A DNA stretch of 64,000 bases from Protopterus annectens. Its lineage: Eukaryota; Chordata; Ceratodontiformes; Protopteridae. The stretch is from positions 1,211,411,577-1,211,475,576 of the forward strand of contig NC_056727.1 in assembly GCF_019279795.1 (NCBI RefSeq), in the 5' to 3' direction. Shown in pieces: positions 1 through 10,995 of the stretch; the stretch's first letter is position 1; every line of letters begins with the position of its first letter. A model generated the notes under the pieces. It was not told where the DNA came from. It saw only the letters and a list, made by a program, of their open reading frames with translations, and did no database searches. The position numbers were made by a program, and so were the translations under genes.

Positions 1-39
1 AAAAAATATTTAAGTTTTCTTTAATAGTGATATAAAACA

Positions 40-245
40 ATGAGTTGCACCACTTGTTCCAGAGGTTCAGCATACTGGCTAAGACCTTTGCTGCTCCCAT
101 AGTGCCTTTTTTTAGGCAGAGTCTAACTAATGGATATTCCAACATAAATATATCAAATCTAAATCTGGATCACATTAAGGTGACACTGCTCAATGCCAGA
201 AGTCTCAACAACAAATTGCATGATCTTAAGTTTCTTTTGTACTAA
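40..245 (+). pseudogene. CR1 LINE fragment: end of ORF1 and start of endonuclease
   Basis: The reading frame carries the end of the ORF1 esterase domain (phrases ILAKTFAAPIVPFF and RQS) and then the start of the ORF2 endonuclease (LLNARSLNNKLHDLKFLL). The same order and spacing occur in the better copy near 17.75-17.9 kb. The match stops abruptly at about 245, and endonuclease sequence resumes only near 1147, so roughly 0.9 kb of unrelated DNA separates the two parts. The copy is old and non-functional. Assignment to CR1 is by resemblance to the fuller copies in this window. Confidence 0.7.
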
Positions 246-1072
246 GAACACTTGCACTTATTTATTCTTTTTTTATTCATTTTATTTATTTATTGTTTTG
301 ATGATCAGGAAAGTCCAACTGGGTTTAACCCATTTTTAGTGGAGGTCCAGGAAGAAAAGCTCCATTACATAACATCTGTAATTTACAGTTTCACTTTCTT
401 TCTTTTTTTCCTCTCACTCTTACTTCCTTTTTACTGACCTGTCCCTTTTGTCCTATCAATGCCAGGTCTACTAGCTACTCCATACCTCCCCCAGACTTAT
501 TCCAGTAATTGCTGGGGCCAGTCAAGGATCACAGGCAATGGGGTTTGGCACGTCTGAGCTTCTGACCAGCTGGAAGTCTTACTTTGGCCTACCCTATTAC
601 TCCCCCTCTTCTTGTGGCAATATGGTAGGTGTTCAGTGTGGAGTTTGCAGTATATTGCCTTCCCATCTGCAGCAGCTTCAGCTAGGCCCACTGCCACCCA
701 CTGAACATGCTTCCTTTGACAACGTACCTAGCCTTCACCAAGGATTGTCATCACGAGAGGAACATGTACGACCATTTCTGCCATTATATCAGTCACCCAA
801 GATGCTAATTAAATTCAGGGTGCCTGGGTTGTAGTCAGGATTTATCCCTCTATGCTACAGGAGTGGTTTACAATTTCATTTTTGTGAACAATATTATTTT
901 CAGCACAATTTATACCAAGTAAATAATATTTACATTCATGAGTTACAGTAAGATACAGGGCTGATAGAGTGGGTTGTATACAGACTGATCAAGGACAGGT
1001 TTATGCAGCGCATTTGATTGGGAAAGTAATTACCTGTAATAGATTTTATACAAGCAGCTAGGATCTTTTCAT
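246..1072. other. Unassigned insert-like stretch between two CR1 pieces
   Basis: This stretch separates two consecutive parts of one CR1 endonuclease. It is T-rich at the left and of mixed composition after that. I see no long credible ORF, no clear terminal repeats and no tRNA-like boxes. It may be an insertion of an unrecognised element or sequence brought in by a rearrangement. Confidence 0.3.
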
Positions 1073-1073
1073 T

Positions 1074-1189
1074 AAGGCAAGACATTATCTATGTTTGTGT
1101 AATTACTAAAACATGGTTTAAATCACATTAAGATAAGACATTGTCCATATCTATGTAATTACTGAAACCTGGTTTGAATGTAAAGAAGG
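1074..1189 (+). repeat. 58-bp imperfect tandem duplication in the CR1 endonuclease
   Basis: Two adjacent copies of about 58 bp begin with GACATTATC and GACATTGTCC. Both carry the segment that codes for the ETWF-like endonuclease motif (GTAATTACTAAAACATGG and GTAATTACTGAAACCTGG). The duplication is older than the 864-bp one near 30 kb because the copies differ at several bases. Confidence 0.6.
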
Positions 1190-1602
1190 CACTCCCTCCA
1201 TATCTGGGTTTTACACCTACCATGCCTTCAGGCCTGATGGCGACCATGGAGGAGTCTCCATACTTAAGCACCATATCACCTCCAGGGAGATTCCCAGAGA
1301 CCCGCAAATGGAAATCAAAGAACTCCAGATCACTTTAAAAAGGACAGACTATCAATTTATAGCATATTGTAGGACATGCTCCTAATAATAACATATGATT
1401 CCTAAATGTACTCAGTCTACCTATAAATATGAACTTCATTGCATTGGTTGATGTCAGTTACCATCTCAGTAAACTGGGGCACCTATACCATCAATGTAGG
1501 GCATGCCTAGAAGTTCTTAGATTTAATAAATAAAAACTCCCTGGACCAGCTTGTTAACAAGCCAACTAGACAGCATAATATTTTTGATATGGTCCTTAAA
1601 AT
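1147..1602 (+). pseudogene. CR1 LINE endonuclease remnant
   Basis: Translated pieces match the apurinic-like endonuclease of the other CR1 copies: ITETWFEC, then a segment like ISGFYTYHAFRPDG, then GGVSILKHH, then an IAYCRTCS segment equivalent to CYRSP. Stops and frameshifts are frequent. It continues the fragment at 40-245 and is followed by reverse transcriptase sequence after a short antisense insertion. Confidence 0.65.
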
Positions 1603-1725
1603 AGGTTCATAGGTTGTTATTAGGCTAATGACCACTGAGGTCCTTATAACACTAGCTGCACACTTCAAACCATTTGAATCCCAATTATCATACAGAGGTG
1701 GGGCATGTTAATAAGCAGATTTCAT
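1601..1725 (-). mobile_element. 5'-truncated CR1 3' tail, antisense
   Basis: About 120 bp contain the reverse complement of the CR1 3' end: ATAGGTTCATAGGTTG, then TTAGGCTAATGACC, then a CCTTATAA...CTAGCTG block. The same block occurs at 2333, 29174, 39204 and 52376. It interrupts the + strand CR1 between endonuclease and reverse transcriptase sequence, so it looks like a very short 5'-truncated insertion in the opposite orientation. Confidence 0.6.
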
Positions 1726-2275
1726 ATTCCACAAGGGAGCCGTTAGCACCGACCCTGGGAATTATAGACCCATCAGCCTGACAAGTCTCATCTGCAAACC
1801 AATGGAACATATTATAACTGGTATTGTAAACTATAATATCAAAAATCTCATTCAACTTGACCTGCAGCAGTTTGGCTATGTGAAGGAAAGATTTTCACTA
1901 AGGAATTTTGTTAACTTCTTTGACAGGGTTATACATGGTGTCAGTAGTGGTCATGCTAGCCCCATTTCGTAAATTTTGACCTAGCCAAGGCATTTGGCAC
2001 CATATCCTGTACTGGCATTCTAAGTAAGCAGAACACTTTGAAAATAGTTCCCTATGTCATAGGATAGATAGCAAATTGGCTAAAAGACTGAACCCACACA
2101 GTATGGGTGGCAGGTGCCTCATCAGAAAGCATGAAGGTAATTGGTGGTGTCCCCCAGGGCTCAGTTTTGCAACCTCTGGCATTTACTTTTCTGATTCCCA
2201 GATGGAAAGCCAAGACTTCTGTCACATTAAGTTTGCAGGCAACTGCAAACTGTAAGATTTTGTCAGCCCCTTTCT
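1710..2275 (+). pseudogene. CR1 LINE reverse transcriptase remnant
   Basis: The sequence encodes recognisable but heavily mutated reverse transcriptase blocks: STDPGNYRPISLTSLIC, then QFGYVKE, then a degraded DLAKAF block, then a GVPQGSVL-like block, then a KFAGNC segment where active copies have FADDC. The catalytic aspartates are therefore lost. It belongs to the same + strand copy as the endonuclease pieces upstream. Confidence 0.7.
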
Positions 2276-2549
2276 GATACCATAGCCCATCAGTAAGAGC
2301 TTATACACATAAATAACTGGTGTACTGATCAGAGATTCATAGGTTGTTGCTAGGCTAGTGACCACTAGGGCCCTTATAAGCCTAGCTGTGCACCTGAAAC
2401 CCATTAAGATCCTGAGTATCATGGCTGTCTATGTGAGGGGGAAGCATGCTAGTGGGGAGGCAACTAAAGGATTTTTTGGGGGGGGGGTGTTAGGATAATA
2501 CATTTGTTATTGACAGCTTCCGTCCATAAGGGATATGGGGGCCCATACA

Positions 2550-3880
2550 TTTGTCAAGGTTTCATTTGAATAGAGTCAGGGATATACTCTGTTTTACATG
2601 GATGGGGAGCCTGTTCTATAGTCCAGGCATCCTTTGGGACACATATCTGTCTCTCCAGCACATTCTGTTTATGTCACAAGCAAAGTTCAGATCCCTAGAT
2701 TTAGTGCTTCTGGTGATGTTTGTTTTTTTACATGAGCAACAGATCTATCAGAGCTGGGTTGGAGCAAAACCCTGTAAGCCAAGCAAAGGTCCCCTCTAAG
2801 CAGACTGTAGGAGATTGAATACAGAGACAGAGCCTTTAGGTGATTAGAGTAGGACAGGGTATTCATGTCCTGAATTCTCCTTGTGAGAAACCTTTGTGGG
2901 CATTCCAACTGTTGTAAGTATCTGATTAGGTACATGCCGAAGAGGGCATTATACTCAATGATACAGCTAAGGGCCAAGTAGAGTGATACTATAACTTCCT
3001 TTGGACGTGGATGCCATACCCTTATGTATAACTTGGATGACATAGAATGATTTTTTTACTATCTTAGTTATGTGTTGGTCAAAGGCAAGATTGCTATCTA
3101 GATATGTTCCTAGTTCCCTTACTACTGGGTTGACTCTTATGGGTGTTGTATTGATGAAGTAATTAACTTAAGCTGACAGTTTCCCAAAGGCATTATAATG
3201 CATTTTTTAGCATTGCGTTTTAGGCCATGGCTTTGGCACCAGTCATTTGTCTGTTAAACCTTCATAAGATGTTTCTGTCTTGAGGGGAATCTATAATAGC
3301 TCCCAATTAACAGTCATCTGCTGACTTGGTGAGCCAGAGGCCTTGAGCATTAGCCTTAACTTCCAAGATGTAAATGCCAAACAGGAGCAGGCCCAGCACA
3401 AAGTCCTGGGGTACTGTGCTGGTGACTGGTCCCTTGGTGGTGGTTTTACTGATTGATGACTTCTTGGGTCCCATCTGTGTGTCAGATGGCAATCCAATAA
3501 GTTATGTAGGGATTTATGCCTAGCTCAGAGAGCTCCCAATAATTACGGAGTGGGATATTGTATCGAATGCCTTGGCCAGGTCAAGATACACAGTATGCAC
3601 TGTTTTCCCTTGTCCACTGCCTTGTTGACCCTCTCAAAGAAGTCTACTAGGTTAAGTAGGCACAACTGTCCCTTAACAAAGGCAAATTGGAATGGGTCCA
3701 GTGTTTGTAGATTGCCAGTGTCCTTACTTATCATTTCCATGATAATCCGTTCCATGGCTTTGCATATTAAGCTTGTTAGATGGATGGGTCTGTAGTTCCC
3801 TGGGTCAGTTGATGGTCCACCCTTGTGAAGGGGGATGACTGTTGCAGTCCTCCATTCACTTGGAATATAGCACATTTTCA
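2550..3880 (-). pseudogene. CR1 reverse transcriptase (broken)
   Basis: The minus strand encodes the start of the reverse transcriptase (EWRTATVIPLHKGGPSTD, DPGNYRPIHLTSLICKAMER, then NLQTLDPFQFAFVKG) and further downstream its C-terminal thumb region (LFGMYLIRYLQQLECPQRF, GDLCLAYRVL). The finger and palm part between them is frameshifted. The catalytic region is poorly preserved. It is the 3' coding part of the element at 2333-6045. Confidence 0.75.
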
Positions 3881-4263
3881 GGCTATGTACCTCAAGTGGT
3901 CCTTATAGGTCACGCTTACCCCAATTGGTGAAGGTGGTACCATTCACTACCAGTTCAGCACACTGCTGTGTATTGCCTTAAGGTCCAGGACATAGCTGAA
4001 GAAGGCCTTGTGATTGTCCTTACCCTACAAGGCTATCTTGACCTCATGGTTGGCCTTGTTGGACTTAAATAGACCTCTTAGTTTCTTATTTAGTTGTATA
4101 AGGGAGCACTTTCATTTAAGGGAGTTGCTCTTCCTGATTTTGGCTATGAGTTTTCTTCTTTTATTATATACGCTGTTTGGGTGAAGAGTCTACCAGTGGG
4201 GTTTGTTTTTAGCATTTGTTTTTGGTTTAGTTTTGGTAGGTACTTTAGCCTCTATGCAGCCAT

Positions 4264-5100
4264 TCACATGTTTGTATACGGACTCTGTGAATAATTCTGC
4301 ATAGGTAGCTGTTGTCTTGGGGTGGGGGGAGCCTTGAATTTTGACAAACTGTCACCTAATAGGATGTAGTTTGCCTTAGAATAGTTCCTAACTTTTAGTA
4401 GTTTAGCTGGGTATTCCAAGCTGATTTTGACTTCAAAGGAGACAGCTTTGTCATCCGACTTCAGTAGTGAGGATGTGACATTGTGGGGGGGGGGGGTAGT
4501 TAAACACTTTCCCATGTTGGTAAATACCATATCCAGTGTGTTTGATCCTCTGGTTGGAAAGTGCACTATCTGTTTCAGGGTGTTTGCATTAATAAAGTTT
4601 AGGAAGCATTCTGCCTGTGAGTTTAAGGCAGTCTGTATTTCCCAGGTGATAGAAGGATAATTAAAGTCACCCATGAATAGGATGTTTGTTTGTATGCCGA
4701 GTGCTTATAGTAGGTTTAGGTTAGATTCATGAGACTCTAGGGGCATAGATGGTGACCTGTACCTATCCATAATATGGTGAGGGACCTTATCTATGATAAC
4801 TTGCACATAGATGTGTGATATTGTGCCAAATGCCTTGGCTAATGCCCTGTTTAACCAACTTGGAGGTATGTTTTTACTAACATAGGTCAAGACATTTCCA
4901 CCTTTGGCCCCAGTCTGTGCTGTTGTTGGTCTAGATATGTGAAATGAACTGTAGTCTTGCACTGCCGGTGTGCTTTCTACAGCTTTAAATCATGTCTTGG
5001 TAGAGGCACAGATGTCTACATTCTCCAGAGTGAGGAGGACTTGAAGGGTGCAGTTTTTTGTTTAGGCTCCTAGCATCGATTAGTAACACATTCAGGTTGT
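4264..5100 (-). pseudogene. CR1 endonuclease (broken)
   Basis: The minus strand shows LLIDARSLNKKLH at the N-terminal end, a GGNVLTYVSKNI block in place of GGGVSIFIKD, a MGDFNYPSITWE block (the metal-binding DFN motif), and a DNMVFTNMG-like block near the end. In active relatives this enzyme nicks the target DNA to prime reverse transcription. Several frame breaks separate the blocks. Confidence 0.7.
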
Positions 5101-5149
5101 TTGGTGACTTTTTCACTATGTTGGTAGTTTTGTATTTTTGGCATTGCCT

Positions 5150-6036
5150 AAAAAAAGGCTCTAAGGGGGTGGATAAAGTTTTAGCCAATATCTGAAATCC
5201 TGGGTAGCAGGTACAGCCCATCCTTGGCAAAGCAATGTGGTCTGTTCATCATGTTCTCCCATGCTGACAGATATTGGTTCCCCCTGGAGTGACACCAGAA
5301 ACTAAGCCAATTATTAAAATCCATCATTTTATGTTTGTACTGTAGCATTATCCTTGGTGAATGTAGAATACTGCTCAATGTAAGGCTCATACCTCTTCGT
5401 GGCACGTATTCCAAGAGACCCAATATGTCTCTTTTCATATAGTTCATTGAGGTATATCTCAGGTCATTTGCACCCACATGGACTATGACAGAATCATATT
5501 GGTACCTGAGGTTCAGTGACTTGAGTTTATGCATGAAATGGCAGATCCTGGCTCCAGATAGTGGGGCATCTGAGTGTCACATTATGGAGTCTTCAATGAC
5601 AAGAGTACTAGGCAAGTATATGCTTGCCTTATGGGCGTTGTTCTTGGGGGACCATTAAGTGTAGCCTTATGTGAGATGTTTTGGTGTTCCTTTGTATGCT
5701 TTTTTAGTGATTGCTGAAGAGCAAAGTTGCCATTAGGTGACTTTGGAGGTCTTTGAGATTTGGGAATGTTTCTTTTAAGCACCTTAGCATAAAACAATCT
5801 ACGTGTGTGATGAGCAGTATGTCTGAGGGATGTAGTGTGGGTATTCCTGACAACTACATTTTTATGTGAGATATTTTTGCCTCCAAGGAAGTTGTGTATT
5901 TACATGTCTTGTATACTGGGTTAACTTCTTTAACGATTAACTGGTTGTCTAAGAACATGAGACAATTGGTACATTGCTTTAGGATGCCCAAATCTACCAA
6001 GCTAGCCACAGTCACATTACAAAATTGTTTGTCCAT
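5150..6036 (-). pseudogene. CR1 ORF1: zinc finger plus esterase-like domain (broken)
   Basis: At 6036-5854 the frame reads a start and then LGILKQCTNCLMF, a CX2C pair followed by a second cysteine cluster (KTCKY). At 5534-5181 an SGNH-hydrolase-like domain is visible, with VIVHVGANDLRYTS (the GxND block). The catalytic-histidine block reads KDGLYLLP here, where the copy at 17.7 kb has DGLHLSP, so the histidine is replaced by tyrosine. The GDS block is also altered to EDS. The domain is therefore dead in this copy. Confidence 0.7.
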
Positions 6037-6045
6037 GTTATCTAG

Positions 6046-7045
6046 TCATATAATAGGGTGAGCTGTTTAGGATTAAGGATTGGGTTTTAACAAGGATCTC
6101 CTGGGGTAGTTTTGAGGGCTCAGGGCAAAATGTTATATAATGTTAGGATATGGTAGTGCTAGTTGATGCACAAGCTAGCTGATCTAAGCTTACTTCTGTA
6201 CAATGCCACTCTGTTTAATGGGTTTTGGACCTAATCCTAACTTTATAATGGACATTTTACTGTGTACTTTCTACTATACAACCACTACTAACCAGTTCTG
6301 TAAAAAATCACCTGATTTATAGCAGAAAAAAAGCTTAAAAATAGACTCCTATGCCATCTACTCAGTAAATGAGTGCACTTTGAGCTTCCTGCAGTACTTC
6401 CCAACTCAGAGAGACCAGGTAAACACATCCTGCCACAGGATGCATGATCTTGGAATTTCTTAATGAAAACGCACTGTAGAAGTAGCTGTCAAGGGGCAGA
6501 TTAAACAACAAACTACTACCGATCAACTAAGTCCCTGACTAATTTACCCTTCTGCAAGGCAATCTGGAGACAAACAGACCTAGAATAAGACAACAAACAA
6601 GAGAAATTACATTTCTTGCCACAAAATTAAATAAAAGCTTTAAAAGTGCTAAAAACCAGTAGCTATCACTGTATAAAGCAAGTAAAAGTGTAGTAAGTTA
6701 AGAAAATACTCTTAGCTTAGCCTGAATGGTTCTGGATGCAATTGAAACATGAGCAGAGCCTAAAATTATCCACTTGGATCAGTGCTTTACCCAGCCAACA
6801 AGCACACAAATAAATAAAAACAAAAATAAATAAATTAAATACTACAAAGTGCAATATTATCAAACTTGGTAGACAACCCCTCCCCTCAGCGTACACAACA
6901 GATAATACCCCCATTTCCAAATGAAAATTATCCTGGATCATGGTTTTATAATTCCCTCTCTTTCAATCACCATGCAATAATAGTATGAAAATCTTTTTAC
7001 TAAGTGCAACTACTTGTTAAGGGAAAATCATCCAGGTCCATACAG
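6046..7045. other. No recognised feature
   Basis: AT-rich sequence between two CR1 remnants. I see no sustained ORF, no tRNA-like boxes and no obvious terminal repeats. Part of it next to 6045 may be the untranslated 5' leader of the - strand CR1. Confidence 0.4.
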
Positions 7046-7560
7046 ATCACTGTTCCCTTATACTCAGCATTGACTAGGCCCGTTACCGAGTTCAGTGCCC
7101 TGTTCAGGATATACCTCACTAGACATAGTAACAACTTGAAAGATCCCAGAGGTTTCTAACTAAGAAGATTGCAAGCTTAAGGACCATGAACTACCAAGAG
7201 AGACTAGAAGCACTGTCTCTTTATTAAGTATTTTGAGTGAAGATCTATGCCTTGCCTTCCATGCCATTACAGACCTAGTTGTCCTGGACCTCTTGTATCT
7301 CCACAATCTAATAGTTTCACAAAAAGTAGAACCAGGGACCCAGATCTTCAGCAGCAGGTAAATAAGACAGACTCATCATGCAGTGCTGTCCTGCTTCTAG
7401 AACAAGCTGTCCCTGTAGATTAAGCATTGTGATTCCCTATCTTCCTTCATATGTGGCCTAGATGATTTAATGGGCACCTGCAAATTCACCATGGACTTGA
7501 CTGGTGTAGCCCTCCTAAAGAAAGGTGATATGGTCTAAGGTGGCTACTGCTAAGGCTTAA
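7046..7560 (+). pseudogene. CR1 reverse transcriptase C-terminal remnant
   Basis: A plus-strand reading gives pieces equivalent to VPLYSALTRP, a degraded EYNAPFGMYLTRH block, and further downstream a RDLNL/WRD-like region seen in other copies. Identity is low and frames change often. It is an old, isolated fragment of the same LINE family. Confidence 0.55.
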
Positions 7561-8895
7561 ATAACCACAACACTCAGTTGTATTGAAATTTCTATGAATC
7601 CTATGAAATTATTTAGTATGTGGACTTCCTTAATATGAAATGGGACAAATTAAACTCTATAAGAGTGAGCTTTTATTTTGGAAAAGTGTGATGTCCGGTA
7701 CTTAGCAGTGGTTGTGGTATGCTTTGTTCTGCAAAGTCTGTAAAATGTCCCACTTTGAGATTTTGGAAAGGGGGCAGCCCTATTTCAAATGTGAATGTTC
7801 ATGACTCTATTAGGTGCCTCCATCTCTACAGGTTGGCAACATTTTTTCTAGAAGCTGGTCTCTGGACTACTTCCTCCATTGCCACAACCTTGTGCATCCA
7901 GCTCATATACCCTATCAGATGTATGGTCCTTGACATCATAACTCCACCCCTACCAGACCAGGTAGGATTCACTTCTGAGAAGACCAGTACTTGGGCTGGA
8001 TGTTTAGGAAGGGCAGCAAGATACCAGAGATTTTTACCTTGTCACCCTACCGCTGACTGAACCATCTAAACCCCTCCTTCTTAAAAGCATTGAAAACAGT
8101 GCTCTATGCACAAGGGCAAATGTGTTGCAGCATATAATACCATCAAGTTGCTGTACACTAACCACTGCAGTTTGTGTTGTTATACCTTTGTTATCTAACA
8201 AGGGTCAGTCATATGTTCATGAGCTCTCATCTCCTATAGCAAGGAAATAGAAAATGTTTAAAAGTCAACCAAGATGTCAAGACTCAAACACAACCCAGCC
8301 CCACTCCTGAACATAGAGCTTATCTCTGTGGGATAAGGATTGCAGACATATGTAGGGGGGTGTCAGATATAGGGTATCAGCTCAGTCAGTCAGTATGCCG
8401 TTTTACCAAGTCTATGTCACTGGTAGTCATTGACTTACTACATCAGATTTGACTTTTTTCTTTCTATCTCTTTGGCACCTTTGCATCTCTTCTATGTATT
8501 CTATGTAATTCTGTCACAATGTATAGTGCCACTATGATTTTCAAAGACTGGTATTTATTGGTTTTCTTTATGAACCCCCCCCCCCCCAAAAAAAAAAATT
8601 TAACTTTTTCATATTTTCCTCTAAGATAGCCACCATCTTATGCTAGGTTCCTCATGTTATAATGGAACTAAATGGATGCCATTCTGGTAACATGTAGCCA
8701 TTCCTTGTACAATATTGCCACTGAGCAGAGAAATCTGCAATCAGGTGACCATCTATAAGAAAATGAAATCTCCCTGTCTTTTCCATTTTCAGCGATGTTC
8801 CCATATGAAGGTGGCAGTCCAGCCAGCTATTAGAAAAGCAGAACACTGTGTATTTAGTAGTAAGATGGTAAAGTCTCTGTTTTATTTGTAACTTA
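7561..8895. other. No recognised feature
   Basis: Mixed sequence with a C-run/A-run junction at about 8573-8599. Neither strand gives a protein I recognise. The 113-codon plus-strand frame at 7719-8060 has no family resemblance that I can see. Confidence 0.4.
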
Positions 8896-8899
8896 ACCT

Positions 8900-9050
8900 G
8901 ACAACCCCACGGGGCTCTGGCTGAATAAGTTTGCAGATGACTGCAAGCTAGGAGCAGTCATTGAACCCCAAAATAGCTAGCCATCCTGCAGGAAGGTTTG
9001 TCCCAATCAAATAACTGATGATAAAATCATAGACTGAAACTAAATGCCAA

Positions 9051-9057
<7 letters not shown>
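8900..9057 (+). pseudogene. Old CR1 reverse transcriptase, left part of a split copy
   Basis: The codons read LNKFADDCKLGAVIEP-like and then a block ending in LKLNAKK, the region just past the FADD catalytic box. The match ends in an A-run that runs into (TA)n. The next expected residues (the IPFG block) reappear at about 11511, so this is the left half of one CR1 copy interrupted by a nested block of about 2.4 kb. Confidence 0.7.

Positions 9058-9102
<45 letters not shown>
9058..9102. repeat. (TA)n microsatellite
   Basis: About 44 bp of uninterrupted TA repeats between the old CR1 left part and the 5' end of the younger CR1. Confidence 0.95.
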
Positions 9103-9104
<2 letters not shown>

Positions 9105-10437
9105 CCAGTTCGGCTTTGTTAAGGGCAGATCCTGCCTCTTAAACTTGGTCGATTTCTTTGAAACAGTCACCAAGGCCATTGACGAGGGGAAGGTGGCCCA
9201 CACAGCCTACCTGGACCTCGCAAAAGCCTTTGATACAATACCCCACTCGGGCATTATAGATAAGCTCACCAGCTTAAATATAAACCCCTATGTCACTAGA
9301 TGGGTTGCAAACTGGCTCAAGGACAGAACCCACATGGTTAGAATTGCTGGAGCCATGTCAGACTCGAAACCAGTTACAAGTGGTGTCCCACAAGACTCAG
9401 TCCTGGGACCTCTCTTGTTCGGTATTTATTTCTCGGAGGTACAGGCCAACACGGAAGGACTGTGGCTGACCAAGTTCGCAGATGACTGCAAACTGGGTGC
9501 CATAATCGACTCTCCAGCCGACACAAGCATCCTCCAAAAGGGCCTCATAGAAACAGACAACTGGTGCCAGTGCCATGGCCTCAAGCTAAATGCCAAAAAG
9601 TGTATAGTCATCCCCTTTGGCAACAACAAAGTGCCCACAAATTACCACATAGGTGGTAATCCATTAAGTACAGAAGAAGTAATTAGGGACCTGGGGACCC
9701 AAGTTGATAGCAATCTCTCATTTGACAACCACGTGGCCAAAGTGGTTAGAAAAACATTGTATATAGCCCACCTAATCATGAAGGGATTCACATCTAGATC
9801 AGGGGAGGTCATCGTGCCTCTTTACTCATCCCTCATCAGGCCCATAATTGAGTACAATGCCCCTTTTGGGATGTACCTTACCAGACACCTGCAGCAACTG
9901 GAAAGACCCCAAAAGTACCTCACCAAGAGGATCAAAGGGTTCAAACAGATGCCATATGCTGCCCGGTTAAAGAAACTCCAGCTCTACTCAGTGGCAAACC
10001 GCCTGCTCAGAGGCGATCTGTGCCTGATGTATAAAGCCATGTCCAACCCGGAATTAATGGACATGCTGCACCTCAGAAAATCCAAATCCCATCGAGCTAC
10101 ATGCTCGAGAGACTTGAACCTCAGCACTGAAATAAATAGGACATGCTGGAGGGACAGATTCGTAACCCAGAGGCTCCCTTCACTCTGGAATAAAATCCCA
10201 GTCCAGGTTAGGCAGAGTCCCTCATTGACTCTCTTCAAGAGGAATCTTGATGAGTGGATGGGACCTCGTAGGTTTACCCCGGGTATCACTTCTGTGTCAC
10301 TGTTAGACAGAGGCACAGTATACTAACCTCGAAAAAGGGCATAGCAAAATTAATTTAAAATGGGTGGAGAAAGCCAAACACACTCTGGCTAGGCTTATAA
10401 ATGCCCTAGGGCAGATAGCCTAGTATGAACCTATGAA

Positions 10438-10440
<3 letters not shown>
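9103..10440 (+). mobile_element. Young 5'-truncated CR1 LINE
   Basis: The element starts inside the reverse transcriptase at a QFGFVKGRSCLLNLVDF block and runs through the end of ORF2, a short 3' UTR with GGCTAGGCTTATAAATG, and a terminal octamer tail (TATGAACC twice). Octamer-type ends and severe 5' truncation are typical of CR1. It is flanked on both sides by (TA)n and lies inside an older CR1 copy. The single long open frame suggests that it is the most recent CR1 insertion in the window. Confidence 0.9.
9145..10326 (+). CDS. CR1 ORF2 reverse transcriptase, C-terminal two thirds, open frame
   Basis: This 393-codon frame has no internal stop, and the frame is already open upstream to the 5' truncation at 9103. 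In order it shows AYLDLAKAFDTIPHSGII (palm), a VPQDSVLGPLLFG block, the catalytic LTKFADDCKLGA box, LKLNAKKCIVIPFG, and the CR1 thumb/C-terminal region with EYNAPFGMYL, LERPQKYLTKRI and TCWRDRF. Relatives in the window have VPQGSVLG, so glycine to aspartate is one probably damaging change. There is no genuine start codon, because the copy is truncated by incomplete reverse transcription. It is unlikely to make a working enzyme. Confidence 0.88.
   Translation: MVDFFETVTKAIDEGKVAHTAYLDLAKAFDTIPHSGIIDKLTSLNINPYVTRWVANWLKDRTHMVRIAGAMSDSKPVTSGVPQDSVLGPLLFGIYFSEVQANTEGLWLTKFADDCKLGAIIDSPADTSILQKGLIETDNWCQCHGLKLNAKKCIVIPFGNNKVPTNYHIGGNPLSTEEVIRDLGTQVDSNLSFDNHVAKVVRKTLYIAHLIMKGFTSRSGEVIVPLYSSLIRPIIEYNAPFGMYLTRHLQQLERPQKYLTKRIKGFKQMPYAARLKKLQLYSVANRLLRGDLCLMYKAMSNPELMDMLHLRKSKSHRATCSRDLNLSTEINRTCWRDRFVTQRLPSLWNKIPVQVRQSPSLTLFKRNLDEWMGPRRFTPGITSVSLLDRGTVY

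Positions 10441-10494
<54 letters not shown>
10441..10494. repeat. (AT)n microsatellite
   Basis: An uninterrupted AT tract joins the CR1 octamer tail to the GGGTCT end of the first foldback element. Confidence 0.95.
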
Positions 10495-10496
<2 letters not shown>

Positions 10497-10932
10497 GTCT
10501 ATGTTAAAACATTGAAAGTGCAGTTCATCGAACTGCACTTTCACGGACCCACTTTAGCGAAAGTGCATAATATCGCACATGCACTTTCGCTAAAGTAAAC
10601 AAAACAAAATCAAAAAATGCACACAAAAAAATGTAAACACTACTATGCAGGGGGGCAAGCTCCCCTGCCCCCCCCACTTTAATATTCTAACTCTGAGATC
10701 GCACTACAGTAGGGAAAAGGGAATATTCAGTTATCCCCACTGTACCACGATCTCCACAAAAGATTTGTTAGTTGTACATCAACATATTCAACTAACAAGG
10801 CATGCAAACTGCATGTTTTTTCGTTTTTTACTTTGTTTTAGCGAAAGTGCATATTCGATGTTATGCATTTTCGCAAGTCAGTTCATCAAAGTGCAGTTCG
10901 ATTAACTGTACTTTCCATGTTCTGACAAGGAC

Positions 10933-10934
<2 letters not shown>
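10495..10934. mobile_element. Foldback element 1 (non-autonomous, TA-flanked)
   Basis: About 440 bp with imperfect terminal inverted repeats: left GGGTCTATGTTAAAACATT, right end (reverse complement) GGGTCCTTGTCAGAACATG. The left arm is itself made of perfect small palindromes: GAAAGTGCAGTTC facing its complement at 10514-10542, and CTTTAGCGAAAGTGCAT facing its complement at 10552-10595. A G-run/C-run mini-hairpin lies near 10650-10675, followed by the core CTAACTCTGAGATCGCACTA at 10687-10720. There is no coding capacity. It sits between two (AT)n tracts. The transposase source is unknown. Confidence 0.8.

Positions 10935-10990
<56 letters not shown>
10935..10990. repeat. (AT)n microsatellite
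   Basis: About 56 bp of AT repeats between foldback elements 1 and 2. Confidence 0.95.

Positions 10991-10995
<5 letters not shown>

Larger units (their letters stand above)
2333..6045 (-). mobile_element. Near full-length degraded CR1 LINE
   Basis: Read on the minus strand the order is ORF1 zinc finger (about 6036-5854), ORF1 esterase domain (about 5600-5150), endonuclease (about 5100-4260), linker, reverse transcriptase (about 3900-2550), and the CR1 3' end with the ATGAATCT-type tail at 2333-2400. Every domain has frameshifts and stops. The element faces the + strand CR1 pieces at 40-2275, so two copies of one family lie head to head or nested here. It is 5' complete or nearly so. Confidence 0.8.
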
